Shown: piece by piece, positions 8,296 to 18,893 of the stretch
Layout: the number at the start of each line of letters is the position of its first letter
Numbering within the stretch: position 1 is the first letter of the stretch
Source: Acidobacteriota bacterium
GTDB taxonomy: Bacteria; Acidobacteriota; Terriglobia; Bryobacterales; Bryobacteraceae
Direction: 5' to 3'
Assembly (NCBI GenBank): GCA_016871015.1
Contig: VFZX01000008.1
Span: 1 to 52,622 of the forward strand
Length of the DNA: 52,622 nucleotides
Translations under genes and position numbers: made by a program
The notes under the pieces: model-generated
What the model saw: only the letters and a program-made list of their open reading frames with translations
Database searches by the model: none
Told to the model about the DNA's origin: nothing

Positions 8296-10308
8296 GTGGG
8301 TCTGCTTTCCCCGTGGTTCCTTGGCGGTCTCCTGGCCGTGGGACTGCCCATCTACCTCCACCTGCTGCGGCAGCACAAGAGTACGCCGCTGCCCTTCGCC
8401 TCCCTCATGTTCTTCGAGAAGCGGACGCAGAGCTCGATCAAACACCGGCGGTTGCGTTACCTGCTGCTGCTCGCGCTCCGGATCGCACTGGTTGCCCTGC
8501 TGGCGCTGGCCTTCGCGAATCCGTTCATCAACCGGCAGGCGGGAGCCGACGCCGGATCGAGGAGGATTCTGGCGGTGGTCGATGAGTCTTTCAGCATGCG
8601 TGCGGGCAACCGGCTGGCCGATGCCAAGCGCGAGGCGCTGGCGCTGATCGATTCGCGGCGGCCTGCCGATCGGATGCAAGTGGGCGCTCTGGGGTCGAAT
8701 CTGCGGATGCTGACCGAGTCCATCCAGGATCCGGGTGAGCTGAAAGCGGCCGCCGGGAGCATCAAGGGATCGGATTCGCAGGCATCGTATGGTGAGTTGA
8801 CCCGCGCCCTGCGTTCGCTCGCGCAGGCATCGCCCGAGCCACTTGAGGTGCACCTCTACACCGACGCGCAAAAGTCCGCGCTTCCATCAAACTTCAGCGA
8901 CCTCCAGTTGCCGGGATCGGTGAAATTAATGGTCCATGCGGTAGCTGGGGAGAAACCAACTCCCAACTGGACCGTCCAAACAGTCACGGCGCCCTCTTCC
9001 GTGTGGGACACCAAAAAAGTCCGGATCCAGGCCACCGTCGCCGGCTTCGACACCCCGGCGGCGAAGCGCACGGTCACGCTCAACGTCAACGGACGCGCGG
9101 CGGCCAACAAGTCCGTGGATGTGCCGGCGAACGGCCGGGCGGCCGCTGAGTTCACGGGACTCGACATCCCCTACGGCGCGGCGAGGTGCGAGATCCGGAT
9201 CGACAGCGCGGATGCGTTCCCGCAAGACGACCGGTCGTTGTTCGCCGTTGAGCGGTCCGACCCGCGGCGCGTGCTGTTCCTGCACGAGGCGCGCGATACC
9301 AAGTCGCCGCTGTTTTTCCGGTCGGCGCTGGCGGCGTCGGCAGAATCGGGCTTCGCGCTTGAGGCGATGCCGGTGGAGCAGGCCGCGAATCTGACGCCGT
9401 CGAACTATGCGTTTACGGTGCTGTCGGATGTGATGGGCGTTCCGCCGCAGCTTGAGGAATCGCTCGCCAAGTACGTGCGGGCCGGCGGCGCGGTGTGGAT
9501 CGCGGCGGGCCCGAATCTCGCGCGGCGCCAGTCGGTCCCGCTGTTCGGCGAAGCGGTGAATGAGGGCAAATACTTCTCGCGCGCGGGAGCGATGTTCTCC
9601 ACCGTGGGCCAGATGGATGCGACGCATCCGTCGGTGTTCCGGGCTGCCCGCTGGGAGGGCGTGAAGTTCTACTACGTGGTGGACGTGAAGCCAGGACAGT
9701 CCCGGGTGGCCGGGCGGTTGAGCGACTCCACGCCTCTGCTCATGGAGAAGCGGATCGGCGAGGGCCGCGTGCTGGTGTTCACGTCGACGTTTGACAACCT
9801 GGGCAACGACTTTCCCCGCACGCCGCTGTTCGTGCCTTTTGTGGAACAGACTTCACGCTATCTGTCGGGCATCGAGGAGCGCGCCCCGTCGGTTCTCGTG
9901 GGTGCGTTCGTCGACTTGCGCACGGCCCGCGAGAGGTCGGTATCGGTGGACGTGATTGATCCCGACGGCCAACATCCGCTCTCGCTTGCCGAGTCCACTT
10001 CGGCGCAGAACTACCAGTTGCCGCGCGAAGGCTACTTCGAGGTGCGGCGGGCCAATGGCCGGCATGAGTTGATCGCTGCGAATCCGGACCGCCGCGAATC
10101 GGATCTGGCGCCTGTCCCCAAAGAGAATCTCGACCTGTGGACGGGCAGTTCTTCGGGCGCCGCGGGAGGCAATAGCGGAGGGCGCGCGGCTGAAGAGCGG
10201 AAACCGTGGCCGCTTTGGTGGTACTTTATGTTTTTCCTGTTGCTGTCCGCGGTGGCCGAGTCGGTCCTCGCGGCCAAGTATTTAGGTGTACAAAGGGAAG
10301 AGGGATAG
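8296..10308 (+). CDS. BatA-like membrane protein with vWA domain
   Basis: 670 residues from GTG 8296. The N-terminus is the BatA/aerotolerance-regulator region: a first helix (LSPWFLGGLLAVGLPIYLH), then HKSTPLPFASLMFFEKR, then a second helix near residues 55-75. A vWA-type strand (ILAVVDESFSM) carries D-x-S-x-S near 95-101. The middle holds immunoglobulin-like and GATase-like sequence. One membrane helix closes the protein at about 640-662 (WWYFMFFLLLSAVAESVLA), after a Gly/Ser-rich linker. It belongs to the MoxR/DUF58 complex and would present a large periplasmic part. It is separated from the DUF4175 gene by 14 bp holding that gene's ribosome site. Confidence 0.85.
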   Translation: MGLLSPWFLGGLLAVGLPIYLHLLRQHKSTPLPFASLMFFEKRTQSSIKHRRLRYLLLLALRIALVALLALAFANPFINRQAGADAGSRRILAVVDESFSMRAGNRLADAKREALALIDSRRPADRMQVGALGSNLRMLTESIQDPGELKAAAGSIKGSDSQASYGELTRALRSLAQASPEPLEVHLYTDAQKSALPSNFSDLQLPGSVKLMVHAVAGEKPTPNWTVQTVTAPSSVWDTKKVRIQATVAGFDTPAAKRTVTLNVNGRAAANKSVDVPANGRAAAEFTGLDIPYGAARCEIRIDSADAFPQDDRSLFAVERSDPRRVLFLHEARDTKSPLFFRSALAASAESGFALEAMPVEQAANLTPSNYAFTVLSDVMGVPPQLEESLAKYVRAGGAVWIAAGPNLARRQSVPLFGEAVNEGKYFSRAGAMFSTVGQMDATHPSVFRAARWEGVKFYYVVDVKPGQSRVAGRLSDSTPLLMEKRIGEGRVLVFTSTFDNLGNDFPRTPLFVPFVEQTSRYLSGIEERAPSVLVGAFVDLRTARERSVSVDVIDPDGQHPLSLAESTSAQNYQLPREGYFEVRRANGRHELIAANPDRRESDLAPVPKENLDLWTGSSSGAAGGNSGGRAAEERKPWPLWWYFMFFLLLSAVAESVLAAKYLGVQREEG

Positions 10309-10322
10309 TAGAAGGAGGCTCA

Positions 10323-13300
10323 ATGAACGCGTTGGACCAACTGAACGCCTATATCGCCCGCCTGGAGCGGCAACTGAAAATCGGCGCCGCCGCGCGCGGA
10401 GCCGCGATCCTGCTCTTTGCGGCGCTGGCGGCCACCGTGATTCTGGTGATGATCACCAATGCGTTCGCCTTCTCCGACGGCTCGATGACGCTCGCGCGCG
10501 TGGCCCTGTGGCTGACCCTGTTTGGGACCATCGCGCTGGCGATCTGGCTTCCCTTGCGGCGGCTGACCCGCAAAGTTGCGGCGGCGCGGGGCGAGCAGAC
10601 TTTCCCGCAGTTCGAGGAACGGCTGTTGACAGTCGCGCACCGGGCGGAAGCGGCGCCCGCGGATCCGTTCGTGCATCTCCTGGCGGCGGACACGCTTGAA
10701 GTAGCGCGGAGTGCCGAGCCCGCGCAGGTGTATCCGTGGGGACGCGTGGCCGGAGCGGCGGCGGCGGGCGGCGGTGCATTGATGGTCCTGCTGTGGCTGA
10801 TCACCGCGGGTCCGGGATTCTGGGGCCATGGAGCTTCCCTGCTCTGGGCAGGTCCGTCAAAGGCGGGAGTCCAGCCGTTCTATGAAGTGAAAGTCCAGCC
10901 GGGCGATGCGGCGGTACGGCGCAAGGGCGACCAGTTGATCACGGCGGAAGTGGTGGGCATGACACCGGAAAAGGTGACCCTGTGGGCGCGCTATCATTCG
11001 GCGACCAAGTGGGAGACGGTGCGGATGCAGCCGCGGATGAACGGCACGGGGTTCGAGTTCCTGTTCGCGGGCCTGCCGGAGAGCGTCGAGTATTTCGCGG
11101 AGGCCAACGGCGTCCAGTCCAAGCACTACAATCTGCGTGCGGTGGATTTGCCGGGCGTCAAGAAGATCCGCGTGACGTACAACTATCCGGGGTGGATGGG
11201 ATCCAAGCCGGTGGTGGATGAGAAGGGCGGCGACCTGCGCGCGGTGGAAGGCTCCGAGGCACTGCTCGAAATCGAGATGGACCGTCCGCTCGAGAACGGG
11301 CGGCTCATGGTGGATGGCAAGGAGACTCCGCTCACCAAGGGCTCAGGCAACGTGGTCACCGGGAAGATCCGGATCGAGAAGGACGGGCTCTACCATATCG
11401 CCGGGGCTGACAACGGGCAGATTGTGCGGCTGAGCGACGACTACTTTATCGAGGCGCGCAAAGAGAATCCGCCGACGCTGAAGATCAGCAAGCCGGGCCG
11501 CGACTATAAGGCGAGTCCGATTGAAGAAGTGTCGATCGCGGTGTCGGCCGAGGATGACTTCGGACTGCACGAGGTCAACCTGCACTACTCGGTGAATGGC
11601 GGTGAGGAAAAGACCGTACCGCTGCTCAAGCAGCGTGGCGTGATGGATGTCAACGCGTCGCATGTGCTGGCACTTGAGGACTACAACATGGCGCCGGGCG
11701 ACCTGGTGAGCTTCTACGCGACCGCCAAGGACGCGCGGACCCAGATCCGGACCGACATGTTCTTCATTGAGGCGCAGCCATTTGAGAAGGAGTACCGGCA
11801 ATCGCAACAGTCCGGTGGCGGCGGTGGAGGCGGTGGAGGAGAGGAGGACCAGAACCAGATCTCGCGGCGGCAAAAGGAGATCATTTCGGCAACCTGGAAC
11901 CAGCAGCGCGACAGGCGGGCATCGGCGGCCGAGACTGGAGAAGCGGCGCGGTTTTTGTCCGAGGTCCAGGCCAAGCTCCGCGACCAGGCCAAATCGCTTG
12001 CCAAGCGCATGCAGGCGCGCGAGCTGTCGCAGCAGAATGCGCAGTTCATGAGCTTCACCAAGGAGATGAACACGGCGGCGGAGGCGATGGACAAGGCGGC
12101 GGGTGAGCTTAAGGAACGTAAGTGGAAGGAAGCGATGCCGCATGAGCAGAAAGCGCTCCAGCACCTGTTGCGCGCCGAAGCGACGTTCCGGGATATCCAG
12201 GTGGCGTTCGGACAGCGCGGAGGCGGCGGTGGTGGAGGCGGCGGTGCGGCGCGCGACCTCGAGAATCTGTTCGACCTCGAGCTCGATACAGAGAAAAACC
12301 AGTACGAGACCGGTCAGCAACAGCAGTCGGCGCAGGAACAGAAGAACCGCGAAGTGGATGAGGCGCTGCAGAAGCTCGAACAGCTCGCGCGCCGGCAGCA
12401 GGAACTCGCCCAACAACAGCGCAACGGACAGCAGACGGCGCAGCAGAAGTGGCAGCAGGAGATGTTGCGGCGCGAGGCCGAGCAGCTCAAGCGGCAGATG
12501 GAGCAGATGCAGCGCGGTCAGCAGGGACAGCAGTCCCAGCAGGCGCAACAGGGACAGCAAGGACAGCAAGGACAGCAGGGGCAGCAAGGCCAGCAAGGGC
12601 AGCAAGGGCAGCAAGGGCAGCAAGGCCAGCAAGGGCAGCAGGGGCAGCAAGGACAGCAGGGGCAACAGGGACAGCAGTCCGCCCAAAACGGCATGCAGCG
12701 CGGGGCGATGGATCCGCGAGTCCAGCAGGCCATCGAGCGGCTGCGCCAGGCGACCGAAGACATGCGCCAGTCCGAGAGCCAGAAGGCCGCGGAGAGGATG
12801 CAGGAAGCCCAGCGGGCGTTGCGCGGGTTGCGCGGCGAGCAGACCACCGATCGCATGAACCGCGTGGCCGAGGATGCCAACCGGCTGGCCGACAAGCAGC
12901 AGGATCTTTCCCGCCAGCTCCGGCAAATGTACGGCAATCAGAACGGACCCCAGCCCTCGCGGGAGCAGCAACAGCAGGTGGCGGCTGATCGCGACAAGAT
13001 GGTCGAGGAGCTGAAGAAGCTAGAGCGCGAGATGCAGGATGCGATCCGCGATCTGCAGTCGACCAACCGCACGGCGTCGTCCAAGCTCCGCGAGGCGCTT
13101 GGTGAGATGCAGCAGAGCGAAGTCGGGCTGCGCATGAAGTACAGCGCGGAAGCGATCCGGCGCGGGTACGGGCAATACGCGTGGATGCGCGAAGCTCCGG
13201 TCACGCAGGCGATGGAGCGGATGCGCGAGCAGGTCAAGGAAGCCCAAGCCGCGGCCGGCGGCAAAGAAGGCCAGACCGGGCAGAAGCCCGGGGACCAGGG

Positions 13301-14111
13301 CCTCGAAAGCGCGTTGAACCGCGTCGAGCGGCTCCGCCAGCAGATGGAAGCGCTCACGCGCGCACGCCAGGGCCAGCGTGGACAGCAGGGGCAAGGGCAG
13401 CAGCAAGGGCAAGGCCAGCAGGGACAGGGACAGGACCGGCAGTCCGCGCAACTCGGCCGCGATGGCCAGGGCCAGCAGGGACAACAAGGCCAGCAAGGGC
13501 AAGGACAGCAGCAAGGCCAAGGACAGCAGGGTCAGCAAGGACAGCAGGGACAGCAGGGCCAGGGTCAACAACAGGGCCAAGGACAGCAAGGCGGGCAGCA
13601 GCAGGGTGGCCAGCAGGCTGGCGGGCGCGGCGGGAATGGCGGCGACCGCGGATTCCAGGACACCCGTGGCGGCGGTGAGCGCGGCTGGAACGACGGCTAC
13701 ACCGCGATGAACCGCGGAGGCTTCCGCCCCGATCCCGGACAGGCGCCTGCTCCCGGAGTGCTCGGCGGCCGGCTCGATACCGAAGAGCGGCTTCTCCGCG
13801 AGGGTGCACGGGATCTGTCGCAGCTCCGCCAGTCGCTGAGTGAGAATCCTGAGGTCAACCGCGAAGTCGCTGACTTGATCCGCGAGATGCAACAATTGGA
13901 TCCGTCGCGGTTCCCCGGAAATCCCGAAATGGTCGAGCGGCTGCGGAATCAGGTGTTAAGCCGCCTGGAGCAGCTCGAGCTGCAGCTTCGCCGCAAGGTG
14001 GAGGAACAGGGCGCTGGCCCGGTCCGGGCGGAGTCGTCGGTTCCGGTGCCGAGCGGCTACCAGGAGTCGGTCGCGGAGTATTTCCGCCGGCTCAGCCGTG
14101 GTGGAAAATAG
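10323..14111 (+). CDS. DUF4175 family membrane protein with Gly-Gln-Gln repeat tracts
   Basis: 1262 residues. AAGGAGG just upstream of ATG 10323 decides the start; the in-frame extension to 10206 overlaps the BatA-like gene and is rejected. Three membrane helices lie at about 20-52, 58-80 and 142-165. A beta-rich region with Ig-like sequence follows to about residue 490. From there on the protein is helical and Gln-rich: a Gly9 run near 498-506, another near 634-642, a regular GQQ tract at 732-785, and a second Gly/Gln tract at about 1017-1100. DUF4175 proteins accompany MoxR/BatA operons in several phyla; function unknown. Members have a long C-terminal coiled-coil region, but the repeat purity here is striking. 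The tracts may be length-variable. Confidence 0.85.
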   Translation: MNALDQLNAYIARLERQLKIGAAARGAAILLFAALAATVILVMITNAFAFSDGSMTLARVALWLTLFGTIALAIWLPLRRLTRKVAAARGEQTFPQFEERLLTVAHRAEAAPADPFVHLLAADTLEVARSAEPAQVYPWGRVAGAAAAGGGALMVLLWLITAGPGFWGHGASLLWAGPSKAGVQPFYEVKVQPGDAAVRRKGDQLITAEVVGMTPEKVTLWARYHSATKWETVRMQPRMNGTGFEFLFAGLPESVEYFAEANGVQSKHYNLRAVDLPGVKKIRVTYNYPGWMGSKPVVDEKGGDLRAVEGSEALLEIEMDRPLENGRLMVDGKETPLTKGSGNVVTGKIRIEKDGLYHIAGADNGQIVRLSDDYFIEARKENPPTLKISKPGRDYKASPIEEVSIAVSAEDDFGLHEVNLHYSVNGGEEKTVPLLKQRGVMDVNASHVLALEDYNMAPGDLVSFYATAKDARTQIRTDMFFIEAQPFEKEYRQSQQSGGGGGGGGGEEDQNQISRRQKEIISATWNQQRDRRASAAETGEAARFLSEVQAKLRDQAKSLAKRMQARELSQQNAQFMSFTKEMNTAAEAMDKAAGELKERKWKEAMPHEQKALQHLLRAEATFRDIQVAFGQRGGGGGGGGGAARDLENLFDLELDTEKNQYETGQQQQSAQEQKNREVDEALQKLEQLARRQQELAQQQRNGQQTAQQKWQQEMLRREAEQLKRQMEQMQRGQQGQQSQQAQQGQQGQQGQQGQQGQQGQQGQQGQQGQQGQQGQQGQQGQQGQQSAQNGMQRGAMDPRVQQAIERLRQATEDMRQSESQKAAERMQEAQRALRGLRGEQTTDRMNRVAEDANRLADKQQDLSRQLRQMYGNQNGPQPSREQQQQVAADRDKMVEELKKLEREMQDAIRDLQSTNRTASSKLREALGEMQQSEVGLRMKYSAEAIRRGYGQYAWMREAPVTQAMERMREQVKEAQAAAGGKEGQTGQKPGDQGLESALNRVERLRQQMEALTRARQGQRGQQGQGQQQGQGQQGQGQDRQSAQLGRDGQGQQGQQGQQGQGQQQGQGQQGQQGQQGQQGQGQQQGQGQQGGQQQGGQQAGGRGGNGGDRGFQDTRGGGERGWNDGYTAMNRGGFRPDPGQAPAPGVLGGRLDTEERLLREGARDLSQLRQSLSENPEVNREVADLIREMQQLDPSRFPGNPEMVERLRNQVLSRLEQLELQLRRKVEEQGAGPVRAESSVPVPSGYQESVAEYFRRLSRGGK
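12516..12677 (+). repeat. In-frame 9-bp tandem repeat (GQQ)18 in the DUF4175 gene
   Basis: Eighteen consecutive 9-bp units of the form GGN-CAR-CAR encode xQQ triplets, fifteen or more being GQQ. The units differ mainly at third positions (GGA/GGG/GGC, CAG/CAA), so the array is partly diversified rather than freshly amplified. Slippage would change protein length by whole triplets without a frameshift. Confidence 0.95.
13371..13620 (+). repeat. Second Gly/Gln-rich repeat tract in the DUF4175 gene
   Basis: This tract of about 83 codons mixes GQ, GQQ and GQQQ units, interrupted once near the middle by DRQSAQLGRDG. It is less regular than the tract at 12516-12677 but uses the same codon set, so both may have grown by the same slippage process. 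Confidence 0.85.
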
Positions 14112-14115
14112 AAGA

Positions 14116-14418
14116 GTGAACCTGAACAGTCTTCGTGGGTACGCCGTCCGGAACCGGGTGCGGGTGAGCTTTCCGGTCGCGGGCGGGTTGATCTGTCTGG
14201 TCAACGAGCATGGCGTCGCCAAGGTGGCAGGGCTGAACGCGCCACCGCAGTTCAACCTGGAATCCGAGCTCAGCCAGGCCGACTCGTTTGCGCTCGAAGC
14301 CGTCACCGGACCGAAAGAGAAGCCGCAAAAGACCGCAATTTCGCGATCCGATCTTATGGCGAAACTTGCGGCTGCCGGCGGCGGTCAGACCGCCGGCCAG
14401 GATGAGCACGAAGACTAA
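14116..14418 (+). CDS. Small protein of unknown function at the end of the MoxR operon
   Basis: 100 residues if started at GTG 14116, four bases after the DUF4175 stop. An alternative GTG at 14098 overlaps that gene by 14 bp and adds six residues. The first half is compact and beta-prone (VRVSFPVAGGLICLVNE); the second half is Ala/Lys/Gly-rich and ends in an acidic tail (GQDEHED). No signal peptide or domain is recognised. Position ties it either to the MoxR operon upstream or to hfq 61 bp downstream; the promoter-like sequence before hfq favours the former. Confidence 0.65.
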   Translation: MNLNSLRGYAVRNRVRVSFPVAGGLICLVNEHGVAKVAGLNAPPQFNLESELSQADSFALEAVTGPKEKPQKTAISRSDLMAKLAAAGGGQTAGQDEHED

Positions 14419-14425
14419 TCCGTTG

Positions 14426-14459
14426 TAGAATCAGGAGTGCGGCAATGCTGAGGCCGCAC
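14426..14459 (+). promoter_or_regulatory. Probable hfq promoter and 5' stem-loop
   Basis: TAGAAT at 14426-14431 matches five of six bases of a sigma-70 -10 box; the -35 is weak (TGAGCA at 14403-14408, 17 bp spacing). The predicted start near 14438 coincides with a perfect 7-bp stem GTGCGGC/GCCGCAC at 14437-14443 and 14453-14459 with a 9-nt loop. The mRNA would thus begin with a hairpin, ending 20 nt before the hfq ATG. No U-run follows, so it is not an intrinsic terminator. Stabilisation of the transcript or control by Hfq itself is inference. Confidence 0.5.
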
Positions 14460-14479
14460 GGGGCGAAAGAGGGAAACAA

Positions 14480-14773
14480 ATGGAAAGAGCAGCCCAAAAC
14501 ATACAAGAATCCTTTTTGAACAGCGCCCGCAAGGAGCGCATATTCCTGACGATCTACCTGATGAGCGGGGTCAAGCTGTCGGGCAGAATTAAGAGTTTTG
14601 ACAAGTACTCGGTGATCCTGGAATCAAACAACCAGGAGCAGTTAATTTTCAAACACGCCATCTCGACAGTCGTGGTTTCACGGCCCCTCCACACAGGCCA
14701 CGGGCAGGCTGCCGGAGCGGGCGTTGGCGGCTCCCATCCGGGGATGCCAGCGCACGATGCGGTTGAAGGTTGA
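14480..14773 (+). CDS. hfq: RNA chaperone Hfq
   Basis: 97 residues. The Sm core covers about 8-69: Sm1 with [20 protein letters not shown], and the Sm2 signature [10 protein letters not shown] with KHA at 58-60 at the hexamer interface. Hfq pairs small RNAs with mRNAs in the cytoplasm. The C-terminal tail (70-97) is short, disordered-looking and rich in Gly and His ([11 protein letters not shown]). The start is supported by a GAGGG-type site about 10 nt upstream. The stop overlaps the hflX start by four bases, a translational coupling that reproduces the hfq-hflX order of proteobacteria. Confidence 0.97.
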   Translation: MERAAQNIQESFLNSARKERIFLTIYLMSGVKLSGRIKSFDKYSVILESNNQEQLIFKHAISTVVVSRPLHTGHGQAAGAGVGGSHPGMPAHDAVEG

Positions 14774-16071
14774 GTCCGCGCGAGAAGGCCATCCTAGTCG
14801 GGGTCGACCTGTGGCGCGAGCCGGGACGATCCACCGCCTCCGAGCCTCCCCTCGCCATTGATTCAGCCGAAGTGTCTCTTGAGGAACTCAGCGTTCTGGC
14901 CGAAAGCGCCGGAGCAGAAGTGGTCTCCTCCACTCTGCAGCGTCGCGACGCGGCTGAAGCGGCAACACTCATCGGCTCCGGCAAAGTGAAGGATCTGGCG
15001 GAGGAGGCCGGCGCCTATCAAGCCGACGTTATCATTTTCGACCGGGATCTGACGCCGACGCAGCTCCGCAACCTGGAGCGCGCGCTGCCGTGCAAAGTCC
15101 TCGACCGGACCCAATTGATCCTCGACATCTTTGCCCGCCGTGCCCGGACCCGCGAGGGACAGCTTCAGGTCGAGCTCGCACAGTTGAACTACATGCTGCC
15201 GCGGCTCACTGGGCGCGGAGCGTCGATGTCGCGGCTGGGAGGCGGGATCGGCACACGCGGACCCGGCGAGACGCAGCTTGAAACCGACCGCCGGCGCATC
15301 AGCCGCCGGATCAAACGGATCGAGGAGCAGTTGGAGAACGTCCGCTCGCACCGGTCCGTTCAGCGGCGTCAACGCCAGGCGGTGCCGCTGGCAACGGTCG
15401 CCTTGGCCGGATATACGAACGCGGGCAAGTCGACGCTGTTCAACCGGTTGACGTCGGCTGGAGTGCTGGCCGACGCGCGCATGTTTGCGACGCTCGATCC
15501 GACGGTGCGGCACGTGGTGCTGCCCTCCCACCGGCGGGCGTTGTTGTCCGACACGGTGGGATTCATCTCGAACCTCCCGACGGCGCTTGTCAAGGCTTTC
15601 CGCGCGACGCTTGAGGAAGTCACCGAAGCGGCATTGATCCTGCACTTGGCCGATGCCTCCTCAGCGGAGGCGGCCCGCCAGACGGCGCACGTCAACCAGG
15701 TGCTCCAGGAGATTGGGGCGGCTTCGACTCCACAGATTCTCGTCCTCACCAAGACCGACAAGCTCGCACCCGACGCGGATCTGGCCTCGCTCGCCAACCG
15801 GATCCTCGGGACCCACCAGACACCCTGGGTGGGGGTGTCCGCGCTTCACGGCGGCAACCTGGCCCAGCTCCTGGAACGGATCGATCAACTCCTCCCGGTC
15901 GACCGGATCAGTACGGCCCGATTCCGCTTCCCCCTGGACGCAGGGTCCAGCCGGCATCTGCTGCACGAGTACGCCAAAGTTCTGGAGGAGCGCTGGAACG
16001 AAGATGGTTGCGAGGTGCTGGCTGAGGTTCCGGCATCGGTTCTGGAGCGGCTGCGCGAACACCTGCTATAG
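14770..16071 (+). CDS. hflX: GTPase HflX
   Basis: 433 residues. The N-terminal HflX domain (about 25-180) includes the Gly-rich [20 protein letters not shown] stretch. The GTPase domain has G1 GYTNAGKS near 217-224, G3 DTVGF near 260 and G4 TKTD near 327. HflX binds ribosomes, splits stalled 70S particles and associates with 50S subunits. TTG 14770 is used as start, overlapping the hfq stop as TTGA; AAGG lies very close upstream, so translation probably depends on hfq termination. The next gene, pgsA, starts 17 bp downstream. Confidence 0.95.
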   Translation: MSPREKAILVGVDLWREPGRSTASEPPLAIDSAEVSLEELSVLAESAGAEVVSSTLQRRDAAEAATLIGSGKVKDLAEEAGAYQADVIIFDRDLTPTQLRNLERALPCKVLDRTQLILDIFARRARTREGQLQVELAQLNYMLPRLTGRGASMSRLGGGIGTRGPGETQLETDRRRISRRIKRIEEQLENVRSHRSVQRRQRQAVPLATVALAGYTNAGKSTLFNRLTSAGVLADARMFATLDPTVRHVVLPSHRRALLSDTVGFISNLPTALVKAFRATLEEVTEAALILHLADASSAEAARQTAHVNQVLQEIGAASTPQILVLTKTDKLAPDADLASLANRILGTHQTPWVGVSALHGGNLAQLLERIDQLLPVDRISTARFRFPLDAGSSRHLLHEYAKVLEERWNEDGCEVLAEVPASVLERLREHLL

Positions 16072-16719
16072 TGGGCAATAGCGCGCGGATGAACCTACCT
16101 AACCTTCTGACAATTCTGCGCATATTTTTCGTGCCGTTGCTCGTCGCGGCGCTGGTGCAGGAGAGTCTGCGGCTCGAGGTTCGCGGCCTGGTTGTCACCA
16201 ATGACATGCTGGCGCTGGCGATTTTCCTGGCAGCGGCGGCGACAGACCTGCTCGACGGCTATCTTGCCCGCCGTTGGGGGCAGATCACGACGGTGGGCAC
16301 CCTGCTCGACCCGATCGCCGACAAGCTGCTGGTATCAGCCGCGCTGATCTCGCTCGTCCAGGTACACCTGATGCCGGGCTGGATGGCGATCCTCATCATC
16401 GGACGGGAGTTCGCGATTTCGGGCCTGCGCAGTATCGCCGCATCGGCCGGCTACACGATTGCGGCCAGCGACCTCGGGAAGACCAAGATGGTGGCGCAGG
16501 TGGCCGCCATCACGCTGACAATGCTCAGCAAGGAAATGGTGAGCCTGCGCCCGACCGCGCATCTGGCCATGTGGACCGTAGTGTTCTTCAGCATTCTTTC
16601 AGCGGCAATGTACTTCCGCAAGTTCTGGCGCAAGGTCGACGTCCGCATCAAGCAGCGGCGCCGCAAGGAACTGCTGGTCACCGCCCGGCGGAAACGGAAG
16701 CTCGCCGCCGTGATGGCGG

Positions 16720-18267
<1,548 letters not shown>

Positions 18268-18284
18268 GAGTGGGATCTTCGAGT

Positions 18285-18893
18285 TTACCGCACGGGCAGG
18301 TGTTCCACCACCAACGCGGCGATGTGCGCGGCAAGCCGCGGAACGGCTGCCGGCCGCGCCAGCTCGTGTCCCGCGCCAGGCACGATCTCGATCCGGGCGG
18401 TCAGCGGCACGTGCTCCATCATTTCCTCAGGGCTGCCGAAGGGATCGCGGTCCCCGTGGATGAACAGGGCGGGAGTCAGGAGCGAAGAGAAGTGGGCGGT
18501 GCGAAGCTGGTCCGGCTTTCCCGGCGGATGGAGCGGATAGGACATCAGCAGGAGGCCGTCGGCGGCACCGGGGTCCTCGGCCGCAAGCATGGTTGTCTGG
18601 CGCCCGCCGTAGGAGTGTCCGCCGAGCAGCACCGGAGCCCCGGCGGCGAGCTCCCGCAGTTCCCGGGCGAGGGCGGCGATGCCCTGGCGGTCGCGCGCGG
18701 CATCGGCTGGCCGCGGCGGACCCTTGGCGCCCGACTCGCGGAACGGCAGGTCATACCGCAGAACTCCGATGGACGCGGCCGCCAGAGCGTCGCCCAGTGC
18801 CCGCAGGAGAGCCGTGTCGCAGTTGCTTCCGGCGCCGTGTGTAAGTCCGATCCAGGCGCGTGCGGCACCCATCGGCTGGTGCGTGTGCCTCAT
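18285..18893 (-). CDS. Alpha/beta hydrolase (dienelactone hydrolase / Tex30-like)
   Basis: 202 residues. An oxyanion-hole strand LTHGAGSN comes early, the nucleophile elbow is GGHSYGGRQ near residue 94, the acid is in [11 protein letters not shown], and the His in GAGHEL. All are in the order of an alpha/beta hydrolase. Size and the GAGSN start resemble KANL3/Tex30-type or dienelactone-type hydrolases; the substrate cannot be told. It overlaps the upstream cupin fusion by four bases (ATGA type), so the two are co-translated. Malate synthase lies 17 bp downstream on the same strand. Confidence 0.8.
   Translation of the reverse strand: MRHTHQPMGAARAWIGLTHGAGSNCDTALLRALGDALAAASIGVLRYDLPFRESGAKGPPRPADAARDRQGIAALARELRELAAGAPVLLGGHSYGGRQTTMLAAEDPGAADGLLLMSYPLHPPGKPDQLRTAHFSSLLTPALFIHGDRDPFGSPEEMMEHVPLTARIEIVPGAGHELARPAAVPRLAAHIAALVVEHLPVR

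Noticed and set aside
12516-12677. Regular short repeats that could be taken for a CRISPR array
   Set aside because: Units are 9 bp without spacers, in frame, and encode GQQ inside a clear gene.
11343-13895. Long Leu/Pro-rich open frames on the - strand under the DUF4175 gene
   Set aside because: They are the mirror of the CAG/CAA-GGN repeats and GC-rich codons of the + strand gene, have no ribosome site and show no domain.
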